In this document: piece after piece, positions 44,594 through 52,956 of the stretch
How positions within the stretch are numbered: the stretch's first letter is position 1
Layout of the letters: every line of letters begins with the position of its first letter
Assembly: GCF_024362345.1 (NCBI RefSeq)
Contig: NZ_CP101505.1
Coordinates: forward strand, 1,881,501 to 1,945,500
Reading direction: 5' to 3'
Source of the DNA: Polaribacter dokdonensis
GTDB taxonomy: Bacteria > Bacteroidota > Bacteroidia > Flavobacteriales > Flavobacteriaceae
DNA: 64,000 nt
Notes under the pieces: generated by a model
Seen by the model: only the letters and a program-made list of their open reading frames with translations
Databases searched by the model: none
Told to the model about the DNA's origin: nothing
Made by a program: the position numbers and the translations under genes

Positions 44594-44797
44594 TTAACTT
44601 TTACCCTTTACTAAGCTTAAGACAACTGCTACTATTCCTAAACCTATTATAATAAAAGAGTTAGTATTGTCTTGTGCTTCTACCAAGCTAACATCGCCAA
44701 TAGCTACTTTAGTTTCTGGTATTACCATTGTATAAATTCCGTAAGCTAATAAGATTACACCTACAATTAGTAATACTGTTTTGATTGTCTTGTTCAT
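44594..44797 (-). CDS. Small two-helix membrane protein (DUF3185-like)
   Basis: A 67-residue protein with an N-terminal helix (TVLLIVGVILLAYGIY) and a C-terminal helix (SFIIIGLGIVAVVLSLV), joined by a short loop (TKVAIGDVSLVEAQDN). The pattern resembles DUF3185 or similar short membrane proteins, whose role is unknown. It follows sufD by 84 bp, so it may be the last gene of the suf transcript, which ends at the hairpin just downstream. Confidence 0.65.
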   Translation of the reverse strand: MNKTIKTVLLIVGVILLAYGIYTMVIPETKVAIGDVSLVEAQDNTNSFIIIGLGIVAVVLSLVKGKS

Positions 44798-44881
44798 AAT
44801 TTGGTTGTTTAATGTAAGTTACGAATTTAGCAAATAAAATAAATTCAAAATAACGCAATCGAAATTATGATTAACGCTTAC

Positions 44882-46195
44882 CTACAAATCAAAACCAATA
44901 TTTACATTTAGTTTATTGGCAATAAGCTTTGTTATTCTTGATTTTACTTCAGGAATTTTTACACTTTCTAAAACTGTATTTGCAAACGCAAACATTAATA
45001 AACCTCTACCCTCTTTTTTAGGAATTCCTCTTTGTTGCATGTAAAATAAGGCATCATCATCTAACTGACCAATTGTACAACCATGAGAACACTTTACATC
45101 ATCAGCAAAAATTTCTAACTGAGGCTTTGCATTTATGGTTGCTTTATCACTTACTAAAACATTGTTGTTTTGCTGATAAGCATTGGTTTTCTGAGCCTCT
45201 TTTTCTACAATTACTTTACCATTAAAAACTCCTGTAGAACGTTCATCATAAATACCCTTATAATCTTGATGCGATTCACAATTAGGCTCTATATGATGCA
45301 CTAAAGTATGATGATCTACATGTTGTTTCCCTTCAATAATTGTAATTCCTTTTAAAATGGAATCTATATGTTCTCCATTTTGATAAAAATTTAAATTATT
45401 TCTGGTGATGTTACCTCCAAAAGAAAATGTATGTACAGAAACTACACTATTCGATTTTTGATCTACATAAGTATTGTCTACCAAAGATGCATTTGTATTA
45501 TCATTCTGAATCTTATAATAATCTACAGTTGCACTTTTAGCTGCAAAAACTTCGGTTACAACATTAGAAAGAACTGCATTAGAAGTTAAACTTTGATGAC
45601 GTTCTATAATTTGTACATGCGAATTTTCTTCAACTACAATTAAATTTCTTGGCTGAATCATTGTTGCTGGTTCAGAACCAGTAGTAAAATTAATTATCTG
45701 AATTGGCTTTTGAACTTCTATATTTCTAGGAATATGTATATAAGCACCTTCTGATGCAAAAGCTGTATTTAAACTTGTTAAATTATCTTGCTTTGCAACT
45801 TTATTAAAATACGTTTCTATAACAGATTTGTATTTTGGTTTGTTTAATGCAGAAGACATTAAGCAAACATCAAAATTTTCGTGAGTTGTGGCAGATAAAA
45901 AAGAGCTGTATTTACCATCTATAAACACAACTTTGTAAGTGTCTATATCATGAATGAAATACTTTTTAACATCTGCTAATTCTACAGCTTTTTCTCTGTC
46001 AGGAAAAATACTATAGTCGTTTTTTAAAAGTGAGTTTAAAGATGTGTATTTCCAAGCTTCCAACTTTTTGGTTGGGAAACCTAGCTTATCAAAGTTTTCT
46101 AAGGCTTTAGAACGTATGTCATGAACTGCTGAATTCATATCTACATTATCTTCAAAAGCTACATAAGAAGAAAGTAATTTATCTTTTAATTCCAT
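44882..46195 (-). CDS. sufD: Fe-S cluster assembly protein SufD
   Basis: A 437-residue SufBD-family protein, partner of SufB in the SufBC2D scaffold complex that builds Fe-S clusters. The N-terminus includes LGFPTKKLEAWKYTSL, and the beta-helix core ends in the conserved EIFADDVKCSHGCTIGQLD, with the His and Cys residues known to matter at the SufB-SufD interface. The C-terminal domain has DDALFYMQQRGIPKKEGRGLL. It follows sufC by 54 bp. The next gene along the strand is the small membrane protein, not sufS as in many Flavobacteriaceae clusters. Confidence 0.96.
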   Translation of the reverse strand: MELKDKLLSSYVAFEDNVDMNSAVHDIRSKALENFDKLGFPTKKLEAWKYTSLNSLLKNDYSIFPDREKAVELADVKKYFIHDIDTYKVVFIDGKYSSFLSATTHENFDVCLMSSALNKPKYKSVIETYFNKVAKQDNLTSLNTAFASEGAYIHIPRNIEVQKPIQIINFTTGSEPATMIQPRNLIVVEENSHVQIIERHQSLTSNAVLSNVVTEVFAAKSATVDYYKIQNDNTNASLVDNTYVDQKSNSVVSVHTFSFGGNITRNNLNFYQNGEHIDSILKGITIIEGKQHVDHHTLVHHIEPNCESHQDYKGIYDERSTGVFNGKVIVEKEAQKTNAYQQNNNVLVSDKATINAKPQLEIFADDVKCSHGCTIGQLDDDALFYMQQRGIPKKEGRGLLMFAFANTVLESVKIPEVKSRITKLIANKLNVNIGFDL

Positions 46196-46249
46196 TTTAT
46201 ATTGTTTGAAAGTTAAAATTACAAAGGCTATTAAAAATAGCTATTGAAT

Positions 46250-46999
46250 TTAAACTAGTTCCTTTTTAATCCAATCATACCCTTTTGCTTCTAATTCTAA
46301 AGCAAGAGATGCATCACCTGTTTTTACAATTTTACCATCGTGTAAAACGTGTACAAAATCTGGAACTATGTAATCTAAAAGTCTTTGGTAATGTGTAATT
46401 ACAATTACTGCATTGTCTTTAGACTTTAATTTATTTACACCATTAGCAACAATTCTTAAAGCATCAATATCTAAACCTGAATCAGTTTCATCTAAGATAG
46501 CTAATTTTGGCTCTAACATTGCCATTTGAAAAATCTCGTTACGTTTTTTCTCACCACCAGAAAAACCTTCGTTTAAAGAACGAGATAAAAACTTACGATC
46601 AATTTCTAACAACTCAGACTTTTCACGAATTTTCTTAAGCATATCTTTAGCAGGCATATCTTCTAAGCCTTTTGCTTTTCTTGTTTCGTTAATGGCTGTT
46701 TTAATAAAGTTTGTTACAGAAACACCAGGAATTTCTACAGGATATTGGAAAGATAGAAATACCCCATTATGTGCTCTTTCTTCAGGAGCTAACTCACTAA
46801 TGTCTTCGCCATTTAATTCTATACTACCATTAGTAACTTCATAATCTTCTTTACCTGCAACAATGTTTGCTAAAGTACTTTTACCTGCACCATTAGGCCC
46901 CATAATTGCATGAACTTCACCAGCTTTTACTTCTAGGTTTAATCCTTTTAAGATAGATTTTTCATCTATTGCTGCGTGTAAATTGTTAATTTTTAACAT
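46250..46999 (-). CDS. sufC: Fe-S cluster assembly ATPase SufC
   Basis: A 249-residue ABC-type ATPase of the SufBCD complex. Walker A is MGPNGAGKSTLANIVAG near residue 34; the signature motif is EGFSGGEKKRNEIFQ; Walker B with its Glu is LAILDETDSGLD; the switch His is in VIVITHYQRLL. All the residues needed for ATP hydrolysis are present. It begins 18 bp after the stop of the MBL lipoprotein gene and is followed by sufD. Confidence 0.97.
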   Translation of the reverse strand: MLKINNLHAAIDEKSILKGLNLEVKAGEVHAIMGPNGAGKSTLANIVAGKEDYEVTNGSIELNGEDISELAPEERAHNGVFLSFQYPVEIPGVSVTNFIKTAINETRKAKGLEDMPAKDMLKKIREKSELLEIDRKFLSRSLNEGFSGGEKKRNEIFQMAMLEPKLAILDETDSGLDIDALRIVANGVNKLKSKDNAVIVITHYQRLLDYIVPDFVHVLHDGKIVKTGDASLALELEAKGYDWIKKELV

Positions 47000-47017
47000 G
47001 TTTTCTACTCTTTAGTT

Positions 47018-47872
47018 TTAAGCTTTTGGCTCTATGCTATTTAATAATTTTTCTAATTTTTCGTAATCTTTTGGAGAATGCTGTATAATTACTTCTGCAT
47101 TTTCTTCTTCTGCAAATTCTTCAAATGCCTCCATACTTTTTATAGTTTGTGGTGCATTATAATTAAATGATGGTACTCTTTTATATGTTCTATTTTCTTC
47201 AAAATGATACAAATCTCCAGTTAATAATATTGGCTTTTCTAAACCAGTAACATTAACCAATAATACTTGATGCCCAATTGTATGACCAGGCATTGCTTTT
47301 ATAATTACTGTACCATCTGCAAAAACATCATAATCTCCATATAATTTTTGCACTTTAGATAGGTTCTTAAAAGCTTCATTTTTCACTTTTACAGTATCTC
47401 CAAGTGTAACATTAAACTCATCATTCTGAATTAATAATGTTGCATCTTCCATATAACTTGCATGACCTGAATGATCAAAATGCGAGTGAGACATTGCAAA
47501 ATAATTGAAATCTTCTACTTTAAAACCTATTGACTTTAACTGATTTTTTAATGAATCTTGTCTTTGTATTCTATATACTCCACTTGGCTCATCATAAGGT
47601 TCAGGCACTACCAATTGTTCAGGTAAACCTGCATCCCACATTAAATTTCCTTTTGGATGTGAGATTACATAATAGCTGTCTGTAAATTGTTTTTGCTGAC
47701 CTGTATAGGTTGTATCTTGAGAAAAAACCTCTAGCTTTTTCACCAAAATTGAACCTCCTTTTAATTGATATAATTTTACTTCTGGAACAACAGGTGATTG
47801 TGCTTCTTTCTTTTCAGCATTTTTGCAACTTACAATACTAAGTGCTACTAGTAAATAGAATAGGTTTTTCAT
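47018..47872 (-). CDS. MBL-fold metallo-hydrolase lipoprotein inside the suf operon
   Basis: A 284-residue metallo-beta-lactamase-fold hydrolase similar to the AttM/AiiB lactonase branch (inference from motif spacing). The lipoprotein signal is MKNLFYLLVALSIVSC followed by KNAEKKE, so it acts outside the cytoplasm. The metal site is complete: MSHSHFDHSGH, MPGHTIGHQ, LLTGDLYHF and VIIQHSPKD. It starts 28 bp after sufB and ends 18 bp before sufC, so it is within the operon although the SUF machinery is cytoplasmic. Substrate unknown; a lactone, a thioester or a metallated thiol would be possible. Confidence 0.9.
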   Translation of the reverse strand: MKNLFYLLVALSIVSCKNAEKKEAQSPVVPEVKLYQLKGGSILVKKLEVFSQDTTYTGQQKQFTDSYYVISHPKGNLMWDAGLPEQLVVPEPYDEPSGVYRIQRQDSLKNQLKSIGFKVEDFNYFAMSHSHFDHSGHASYMEDATLLIQNDEFNVTLGDTVKVKNEAFKNLSKVQKLYGDYDVFADGTVIIKAMPGHTIGHQVLLVNVTGLEKPILLTGDLYHFEENRTYKRVPSFNYNAPQTIKSMEAFEEFAEEENAEVIIQHSPKDYEKLEKLLNSIEPKA

Positions 47873-47900
47873 TAATTTGGTTTACGTTGATTTTTTACTG

Positions 47901-49349
47901 TTATCCTACAGAACCTTCTAAAGAAATTTCTAATAATTTCTGAGCTTCTACAGCAAACTCCATAGGTAGTTTGTTAAGTACTTCTTTACTAAAACCATTT
48001 ACAATTAATGCAATTGCTTTTTCTGTATCTATACCTCTTTGATTACAATAGAACAATTGATCTTCACCAATTTTACTAGTTGTAGCCTCATGCTCTATTT
48101 GTGCTGATTTATTCTTTGCTTCTATGTAAGGAAAAGTGTGTGCACCACAAGCATTCCCCATTAAAAGAGAATCACATTGTGAAAAATTACGTGCATTTTC
48201 TGCCCTAGAATTTATTTGTACTAAACCTCTATATGAATTTTGAGATTGACCAGCTGAAATTCCTTTAGAAATAATAGTAGACTTGGTGTTTTTACCTAAG
48301 TGTATCATTTTTGTACCAGTATCTGCTTGCTGAAAGTGATTGGTAACTGCTATTGAGTAAAACTCTCCCACTGAATTATTACCTTTTAAAATACAAGAAG
48401 GATATTTCCAAGTTACTGCAGAACCTGTTTCTACTTGTGTCCAAGAAATCTTTGCGTTTGTTTCACATAAACCTCTTTTAGTTACAAAGTTAAAAACCCC
48501 ACCTTTTCCATTTTCATCTCCTGGAAACCAGTTCTGAACAGTAGAATATTTAATTTCTGCATCATCCATAGCAATTAATTCTACAACTGCTGCATGTAGT
48601 TGATTTTCATCTCTTTGAGGAGCTGTACAGCCTTCTAAATAAGAAACATAACTACCTTTATCTGCAACTACTAAAGTTCTTTCGAACTGACCTGTACCTC
48701 CTTCATTTATTCTAAAGTAAGTTGATAATTCCATTGGACATTTAACACCCTTTGGTATGTAACAAAAAGATCCATCAGAGAAAACAGCTGAATTAAGTGC
48801 CGCATAAAAGTTATCTGATGTTGGCACAACTGTACCTAAATATTTTTTTACCAATTCTGGATGTTCTTGAATAGCTTCTGAAATTGGCATAAAAATAATA
48901 CCTTTTTCACCTAGTGTTTTCTTAAAAGTTGTTGCTACAGAAACAGAGTCCATAACAATATCTACTGCAACATTGGCTAGCTTTTTTTGCTCATCTAAAG
49001 AAATACCTAATTTCTTAAAAGTCTCTAATAAATCTGGATCTACCTCATCTAAAGAATTTAATTTAGGTTTCTTTTTAGGTGCAGAATAGTAAGCAATTTC
49101 TTGAAAATCTGGTTTAGGATATTTAACATTTGCCCAATCTGGCTCTGTCATTTTTTCCCAAACTCTAAATGCTTCAAGTCTCCATTCAGTCATCCATTCT
49201 GGTTCGTTTTTCTTTTTAGAAATTGCACGAACAACATCTTCATTTAAACCTTTGGCAAACGTTTCACTTTCTATATCTGTATAAAAACCATACTCATACT
49301 CCTTGGTTTTTAATTCTTGTTCTAAATCTTCTTCTGTATACTTTGACAT
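47901..49349 (-). CDS. sufB: Fe-S cluster assembly protein SufB
   Basis: A 482-residue core scaffold of the SUF system. Typical segments: [19 protein letters not shown] near the N-terminus, [38 protein letters not shown], and the C-terminal [19 protein letters not shown] and [13 protein letters not shown]. Its start codon is 12 bp after the sufA stop, so the two are co-transcribed. It is the second gene of the operon and is unusually followed by a lipoprotein gene before sufC. Confidence 0.97.
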   Translation of the reverse strand: MSKYTEEDLEQELKTKEYEYGFYTDIESETFAKGLNEDVVRAISKKKNEPEWMTEWRLEAFRVWEKMTEPDWANVKYPKPDFQEIAYYSAPKKKPKLNSLDEVDPDLLETFKKLGISLDEQKKLANVAVDIVMDSVSVATTFKKTLGEKGIIFMPISEAIQEHPELVKKYLGTVVPTSDNFYAALNSAVFSDGSFCYIPKGVKCPMELSTYFRINEGGTGQFERTLVVADKGSYVSYLEGCTAPQRDENQLHAAVVELIAMDDAEIKYSTVQNWFPGDENGKGGVFNFVTKRGLCETNAKISWTQVETGSAVTWKYPSCILKGNNSVGEFYSIAVTNHFQQADTGTKMIHLGKNTKSTIISKGISAGQSQNSYRGLVQINSRAENARNFSQCDSLLMGNACGAHTFPYIEAKNKSAQIEHEATTSKIGEDQLFYCNQRGIDTEKAIALIVNGFSKEVLNKLPMEFAVEAQKLLEISLEGSVG

Positions 49350-49361
49350 GATTGTCTAATT

Positions 49362-49691
49362 TTAAAGTGAAAATGATTCTCCACAACCACAAGTTCTATT
49401 TGCGTTTGGATTATTAAACACAAAGCCTTTACCATTTAAACCTCCAGAATATTCTAGAGTGGTTCCTACTAAATATAAAAAGCTCTTTTTATCGACAACG
49501 ATTTTTACATCATTCTCTTCAAAAACCTTATCGTTTTCTTGTTGGCTATTATCGAAAGTTAAATCATAAGATAAGCCTGAACAACCTCCACTCTTTACCC
49601 CAACTCTCACAAAATCTTTTGTAGAGTCAAAGCCATCATCTGTCATCAATTCAATGACTTTTCTCTTTGCTGTGTCTGAAACTTTTATCAT
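49362..49691 (-). CDS. sufA: Iron-sulfur assembly protein, IscA/SufA/HesB type
   Basis: About 109 residues from the ATG at 49691 (MIKVSDTAKRKVIELM); the longer frame passes through the -7 box of the promoter and is not used. The three metal/cluster-binding cysteines are at the conserved places: VKSGGCSGLSYDL and the C-terminal NRTCGCGESFSL. A-type proteins carry Fe-S clusters to target enzymes. It is the first gene of the operon sufA-sufB-MBL-sufC-sufD and sits directly behind the promoter with the dyad described separately. Symbol by homology; IscA-type naming would also be acceptable. Confidence 0.93.
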   Translation of the reverse strand: MIKVSDTAKRKVIELMTDDGFDSTKDFVRVGVKSGGCSGLSYDLTFDNSQQENDKVFEENDVKIVVDKKSFLYLVGTTLEYSGGLNGKGFVFNNPNANRTCGCGESFSL

Positions 49692-49718
49692 AATTTTAAA
49701 TAGATTAAATCTAAATTG

Positions 49719-49746
49719 TCTGCAAATATACGACATAAGTCGCAGA
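49719..49746 (-). promoter_or_regulatory. Promoter/operator of the suf operon with dyad symmetry
   Basis: On the minus strand TATATTTG (49723-49730) is a full -7 box, 31 bp before the sufA ATG. Just upstream of it lies CGAC-TTAT-GTCG (49731-49742), and the outer arms TCTGC/GCAGA extend the symmetry to 49719-49746. A protein bound here would cover the spacer and -7 box, so a repressor site is likely. Rrf2-type regulators such as IscR use GAC/GTC dyads, but the spacing here is two bases shorter than in E. coli type 1 sites; the identity of the regulator is open. Confidence 0.5.
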
Positions 49747-49797
49747 AAAAACACAAACTTTCATTATGAAACCTAATGTTATGATTGGTTTTATTGA

Positions 49798-50856
49798 TTA
49801 GTTTTTGAAAGCAGGATTATTGATAAATTCTTCATCTGTAAGTGTTAATAAAAAAGCTTTTAAATCGGCTTTGTCTTGATCGCTTAAACCTACTCCACCA
49901 TCATTTACTTTCTTCATTAGTGGATCTATGGTTTCTGAGAATTGTAATCCTTCTGAGTAATGATTGATGACCTCTTCTAAGGTAGAAAAACGACCATCAT
50001 GCATATATGGTGCTGTAAATGTTAGGTTTCTTAAAGATGGAGATCTAAATTTACCATTATCTGCAGGATCTCCAGAAATGGCTCCTAAACCTAAATCTGT
50101 AAAGGATTCATCTAACCCATTGTTATGAAATTGGTTGTCTGTCCAAAGTGGATTATTGTTACTTCCATGACAATGAAAACAATCTCCTTTTTCTTCGCTC
50201 ATAAAAACGTTAAATCCATTTTCTTCGGATACTGTTAAACTTGCTTCACCCAATAAATATTTATCGAATTTAGAATTTGCAGAAATAATAGTTCTCATAA
50301 ATTGAGCCACTGCTTTTGCTACTAAATCTCCACTAATTTCTGAAGTACCAAATGCAAGTTGAAACAAATCTGGATAACGATCATGTTCATTTAATCTTTT
50401 GGTGATTTCTTTTAAATCCCCATGCATTTCTATGGGATTTACAATAGGTTCAATAACCTGATTTTCTAGTCCAAATTCTTTTCCATCCCAAGCAAAACGT
50501 TCATCAAAATTCCAAGCTAAATTAAATAAGGGCATCGAATTTCTTGAGCCTAAACTACCATCTGCACCTTCGCTAAATTGTGAACTATCAGAAAACGCTT
50601 CTTGTAATTTATGGCAATGTGCACAAGATTGTGTTTGATTTCCAGATAAAATTCGATCTGAAAATAGTTTTTTTCCTAAAGCTACACCCTCTTCTGTAAG
50701 AGGATTATCTGCAGGTATAATTGGAGCTATCAATTTATCTGCAAATAATTCAGGTATTTCTAAATTATAGGCAACAGGAATATACACATCATCTTCTTTA
50801 GATGAGCAACTCATCAAGAAAAATAAAAAAAATATGCATAAACCTAAATATTTCAT
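49798..50856 (-). CDS. Di-haem cytochrome c peroxidase family protein (MbnH/MauG-like), lipoprotein
   Basis: About 352 residues from the ATG at 50856 (MKYLGLCIFFLFFLMSC lipoprotein signal); the longer frame overlaps the upstream gene and adds no signal. Two c-type haem sites are seen: SCAHCHKLQ near residue 79 and DCFHCHGSN near residue 226. Other family segments are NSMPLFNLAWNFDERFAWDG, NPIEMHGDL and APYMHDGRFSTLEEVINHY. Members are periplasmic peroxidases or, as MauG and MbnH, oxidases of protein-bound Trp. It comes 13 bp after the MbnP-like gene, the same pairing as mbnP-mbnH, so a post-translational modification of that protein is likely (inference). Confidence 0.92.
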   Translation of the reverse strand: MKYLGLCIFFLFFLMSCSSKEDDVYIPVAYNLEIPELFADKLIAPIIPADNPLTEEGVALGKKLFSDRILSGNQTQSCAHCHKLQEAFSDSSQFSEGADGSLGSRNSMPLFNLAWNFDERFAWDGKEFGLENQVIEPIVNPIEMHGDLKEITKRLNEHDRYPDLFQLAFGTSEISGDLVAKAVAQFMRTIISANSKFDKYLLGEASLTVSEENGFNVFMSEEKGDCFHCHGSNNNPLWTDNQFHNNGLDESFTDLGLGAISGDPADNGKFRSPSLRNLTFTAPYMHDGRFSTLEEVINHYSEGLQFSETIDPLMKKVNDGGVGLSDQDKADLKAFLLTLTDEEFINNPAFKN

Positions 50857-50869
50857 CTTATCAAAAATA

Positions 50870-51622
50870 TTAATTGCTAGTAATTTCACCTAATGAAAAT
50901 ACAGATTGACCATTTGCGTTCATTAGAATTTGAGCGTCGAAATTTGGCATTAGAACAGTGTTTAATTCATTTAAATTCCAAGTATTAGGATTTTTAAACC
51001 ATTCTGCAATATTCATTTTAATTTCGATAGTTGCGTTTTCTGTAATTTCAATATCACCTAAATCAACTTCAAAAGAAGTGTCTTGTAAAATTACATTGTC
51101 TGGATCTGTAATATCTGCAGCTCTAATTGCATGATAATTAAAGTTTGCATCTGCATTATTAACGTCTTTATATTTACCATCAAACTGCATGTAATGATAA
51201 CCACCACCTAGCATTTCTGGCACATTAAAAGAAGTCGAATTTAAATCTGCATACACTCCATCTAAATTGTCTTCATCTCTAAAACCAAATGTAAAACTCA
51301 ATGATTTTGATCCTTTAGTAATACCCTCTAAACTAATTTCTGAACCTATGTTTTCGCCAATGTTTATAAGTTGATATTCTTTTTCTACTCCACCAATTAC
51401 CACATTTGAAACTACATATCTTAATCTTTCTATGCTTATTAAATCGCCATTTTCATTGGTAAAATTAAATTGATTAAAATCTGATGCAGAAATTGCTGTT
51501 CCATCCCAATTCTGAGTAAATTTTAAGGTAATATTTACGGTTTCTATATTTACATCATTATCTTCAGAGCAGCCTAAAAAGGCCAAACAAAAAATGAGTA
51601 AAGTGTATTTTATTTTTTTCAT
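50870..51622 (-). CDS. MbnP-like lipoprotein (putative copper-site protein)
   Basis: A 250-residue lipoprotein (signal MKKIKYTLLIFCLAFLGC, then SEDNDV). The N-terminal NITLKFTQNWDG and FNFTNENGDLISIERLRYVVS segments, and GGGYHYMQFDGKY in the middle, fit the MbnP family. In methanotrophs MbnP binds copper through a site that contains a Trp converted to kynurenine by the di-haem enzyme MbnH. Several Trp are present here (QNWDG, AEWFKNPNTWN); which is modified, if any, cannot be told. The MbnH-like gene is 13 bp downstream, and the propeller lipoprotein gene 4 bp upstream. Confidence 0.82.
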   Translation of the reverse strand: MKKIKYTLLIFCLAFLGCSEDNDVNIETVNITLKFTQNWDGTAISASDFNQFNFTNENGDLISIERLRYVVSNVVIGGVEKEYQLINIGENIGSEISLEGITKGSKSLSFTFGFRDEDNLDGVYADLNSTSFNVPEMLGGGYHYMQFDGKYKDVNNADANFNYHAIRAADITDPDNVILQDTSFEVDLGDIEITENATIEIKMNIAEWFKNPNTWNLNELNTVLMPNFDAQILMNANGQSVFSLGEITSN

Positions 51623-51626
51623 AGGG

Positions 51627-52949
51627 TTATTTAATATTTATGATTAATCCGTCTGAAAAACCTTTATTTTCAGGGATATCTGCATCTGAGCTACTACTTT
51701 CTCCTACAGCAACAACATGCTGATTTGCAAGTTCTACAGCATCGAATAATAATTCGTTTTCTGCACCACCAATAAACTGCTGCCAAAGCAAAGAGCCATT
51801 ATTATCTACTTTTAAAACCCAACCATCATTTTGACCTTTATTGATAAAACCTTCATCTAAACTTCTTGAATTCCCTGAGATTACAAAACCACCATCTTGT
51901 GTTTTAGAAATAGATCTTGCAACATCGAAACTAGAACCTCCTAAAGTTTTTTGCCAGAGTAAATTACCTTCAGTTGTAATTTTTATCATCCATAAATCTG
52001 CACCTCCATTATTGGTAGATACGTCTTTATCTGTGCTTCTAGTATCACCAACCACTATAAAGTTACCATCATTTGTACTTGTAATTCCTCTAGGTTCATC
52101 AATTTCAGAACCGCCAAAACTTTGCTCCCAAACCAAATCTCCATTAGAAGAAACTTTAAAAAGCCAAAAGTCATAAGTTCCTTTATTGTTGCTAATGTTA
52201 AAATCTTCGCTATCTGAAGAGGCTGCAATTATATAATTGTTATCATTAGTTTCTATGACTCCAAAAGGTGTGTCTGTAAAAGAGCCACCAAAATATCTGC
52301 TCCAAACTAAATCTCCATTATTATTCAATTTAATTACCCAAACATCTCCACCTGCATGTTTTTCTGTAGTCTTAGAATTACCTTGACCATTTGATGCTGT
52401 TACATCTAAAACACCTGTAATTAAAAAGCCTTCATCTGCAGTTTGAATAAGTGAATTACCTGAATCTGCTCCTGAAAATCCAAAAGTTTTTTCCCACGAA
52501 ATTGTACCATCAAATGTGGTTTTAATCATCCAAAAATCTTGAGCTCCTGCATTTTCATCCACATCAAAATCAGAACTTTTACTAAAACCAAAGAGCGCAA
52601 AACCACCATCTTTGGTAGCAATTAAATCTGCTGCTCTGTCATCATCTGAACCACCATAAGTTTTACTCCAAAGCAAAACGTGATCTGATGAGAATTTCAT
52701 CAACAAAAAATCGAAACTTTCATTGGTTTTATCTGAGATATCGAAATCGTTACTTTGTGTGTAACCTAAAACTGCATAACCACCATCTAAAGTGGGTACT
52801 ACAGATTGATAAACATCATTTTTAGAGCCTCCAAAAGTTTGTGCAGTGACTTCTTTGGTTACACTTATTGAAGAAAAACCTTCTCTAATTTCTGGATCTG
52901 AACATTGAAAAAAAAGAAAAAGAGTTGCTAAGTAGCAGATTTTTTTCAT
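51627..52949 (-). CDS. Lipoprotein with seven propeller-like repeats
   Basis: A 440-residue lipoprotein (MKKICYLATLFLFFQC signal). The mature part is made of seven repeats of about 58 residues that open with GGS-D and carry T-DGG---GY-QS and LLW-KTYGGS; the openings are GGSKNDVYQ, GGSDDDRAA, GFSGADSGN, GGSFTDTPF, GGSEIDEPR, GGSSFDVAR and GGAENELLF. Seven repeats fit a seven-bladed beta-propeller, a scaffold or binding fold with no catalytic motif here. It is the second gene of the four-gene operon, 7 bp after the choice-of-anchor gene and 4 bp before the MbnP-like gene. Its ligand is unknown. Confidence 0.75.
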   Translation of the reverse strand: MKKICYLATLFLFFQCSDPEIREGFSSISVTKEVTAQTFGGSKNDVYQSVVPTLDGGYAVLGYTQSNDFDISDKTNESFDFLLMKFSSDHVLLWSKTYGGSDDDRAADLIATKDGGFALFGFSKSSDFDVDENAGAQDFWMIKTTFDGTISWEKTFGFSGADSGNSLIQTADEGFLITGVLDVTASNGQGNSKTTEKHAGGDVWVIKLNNNGDLVWSRYFGGSFTDTPFGVIETNDNNYIIAASSDSEDFNISNNKGTYDFWLFKVSSNGDLVWEQSFGGSEIDEPRGITSTNDGNFIVVGDTRSTDKDVSTNNGGADLWMIKITTEGNLLWQKTLGGSSFDVARSISKTQDGGFVISGNSRSLDEGFINKGQNDGWVLKVDNNGSLLWQQFIGGAENELLFDAVELANQHVVAVGESSSSDADIPENKGFSDGLIINIK

Positions 52950-52956
52950 TCAGTAT

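Noticed and set aside
49692..49754. N-terminal extension of SufA to 49754
   Set aside because: It reads through the promoter -7 box and dyad; A-type proteins start close to the MIKVSD position.
51841..52176. Plus-strand frame of 111 codons opposite the propeller lipoprotein gene
   Set aside because: Antisense shadow of a repetitive gene, with no start context and no recognisable domain.
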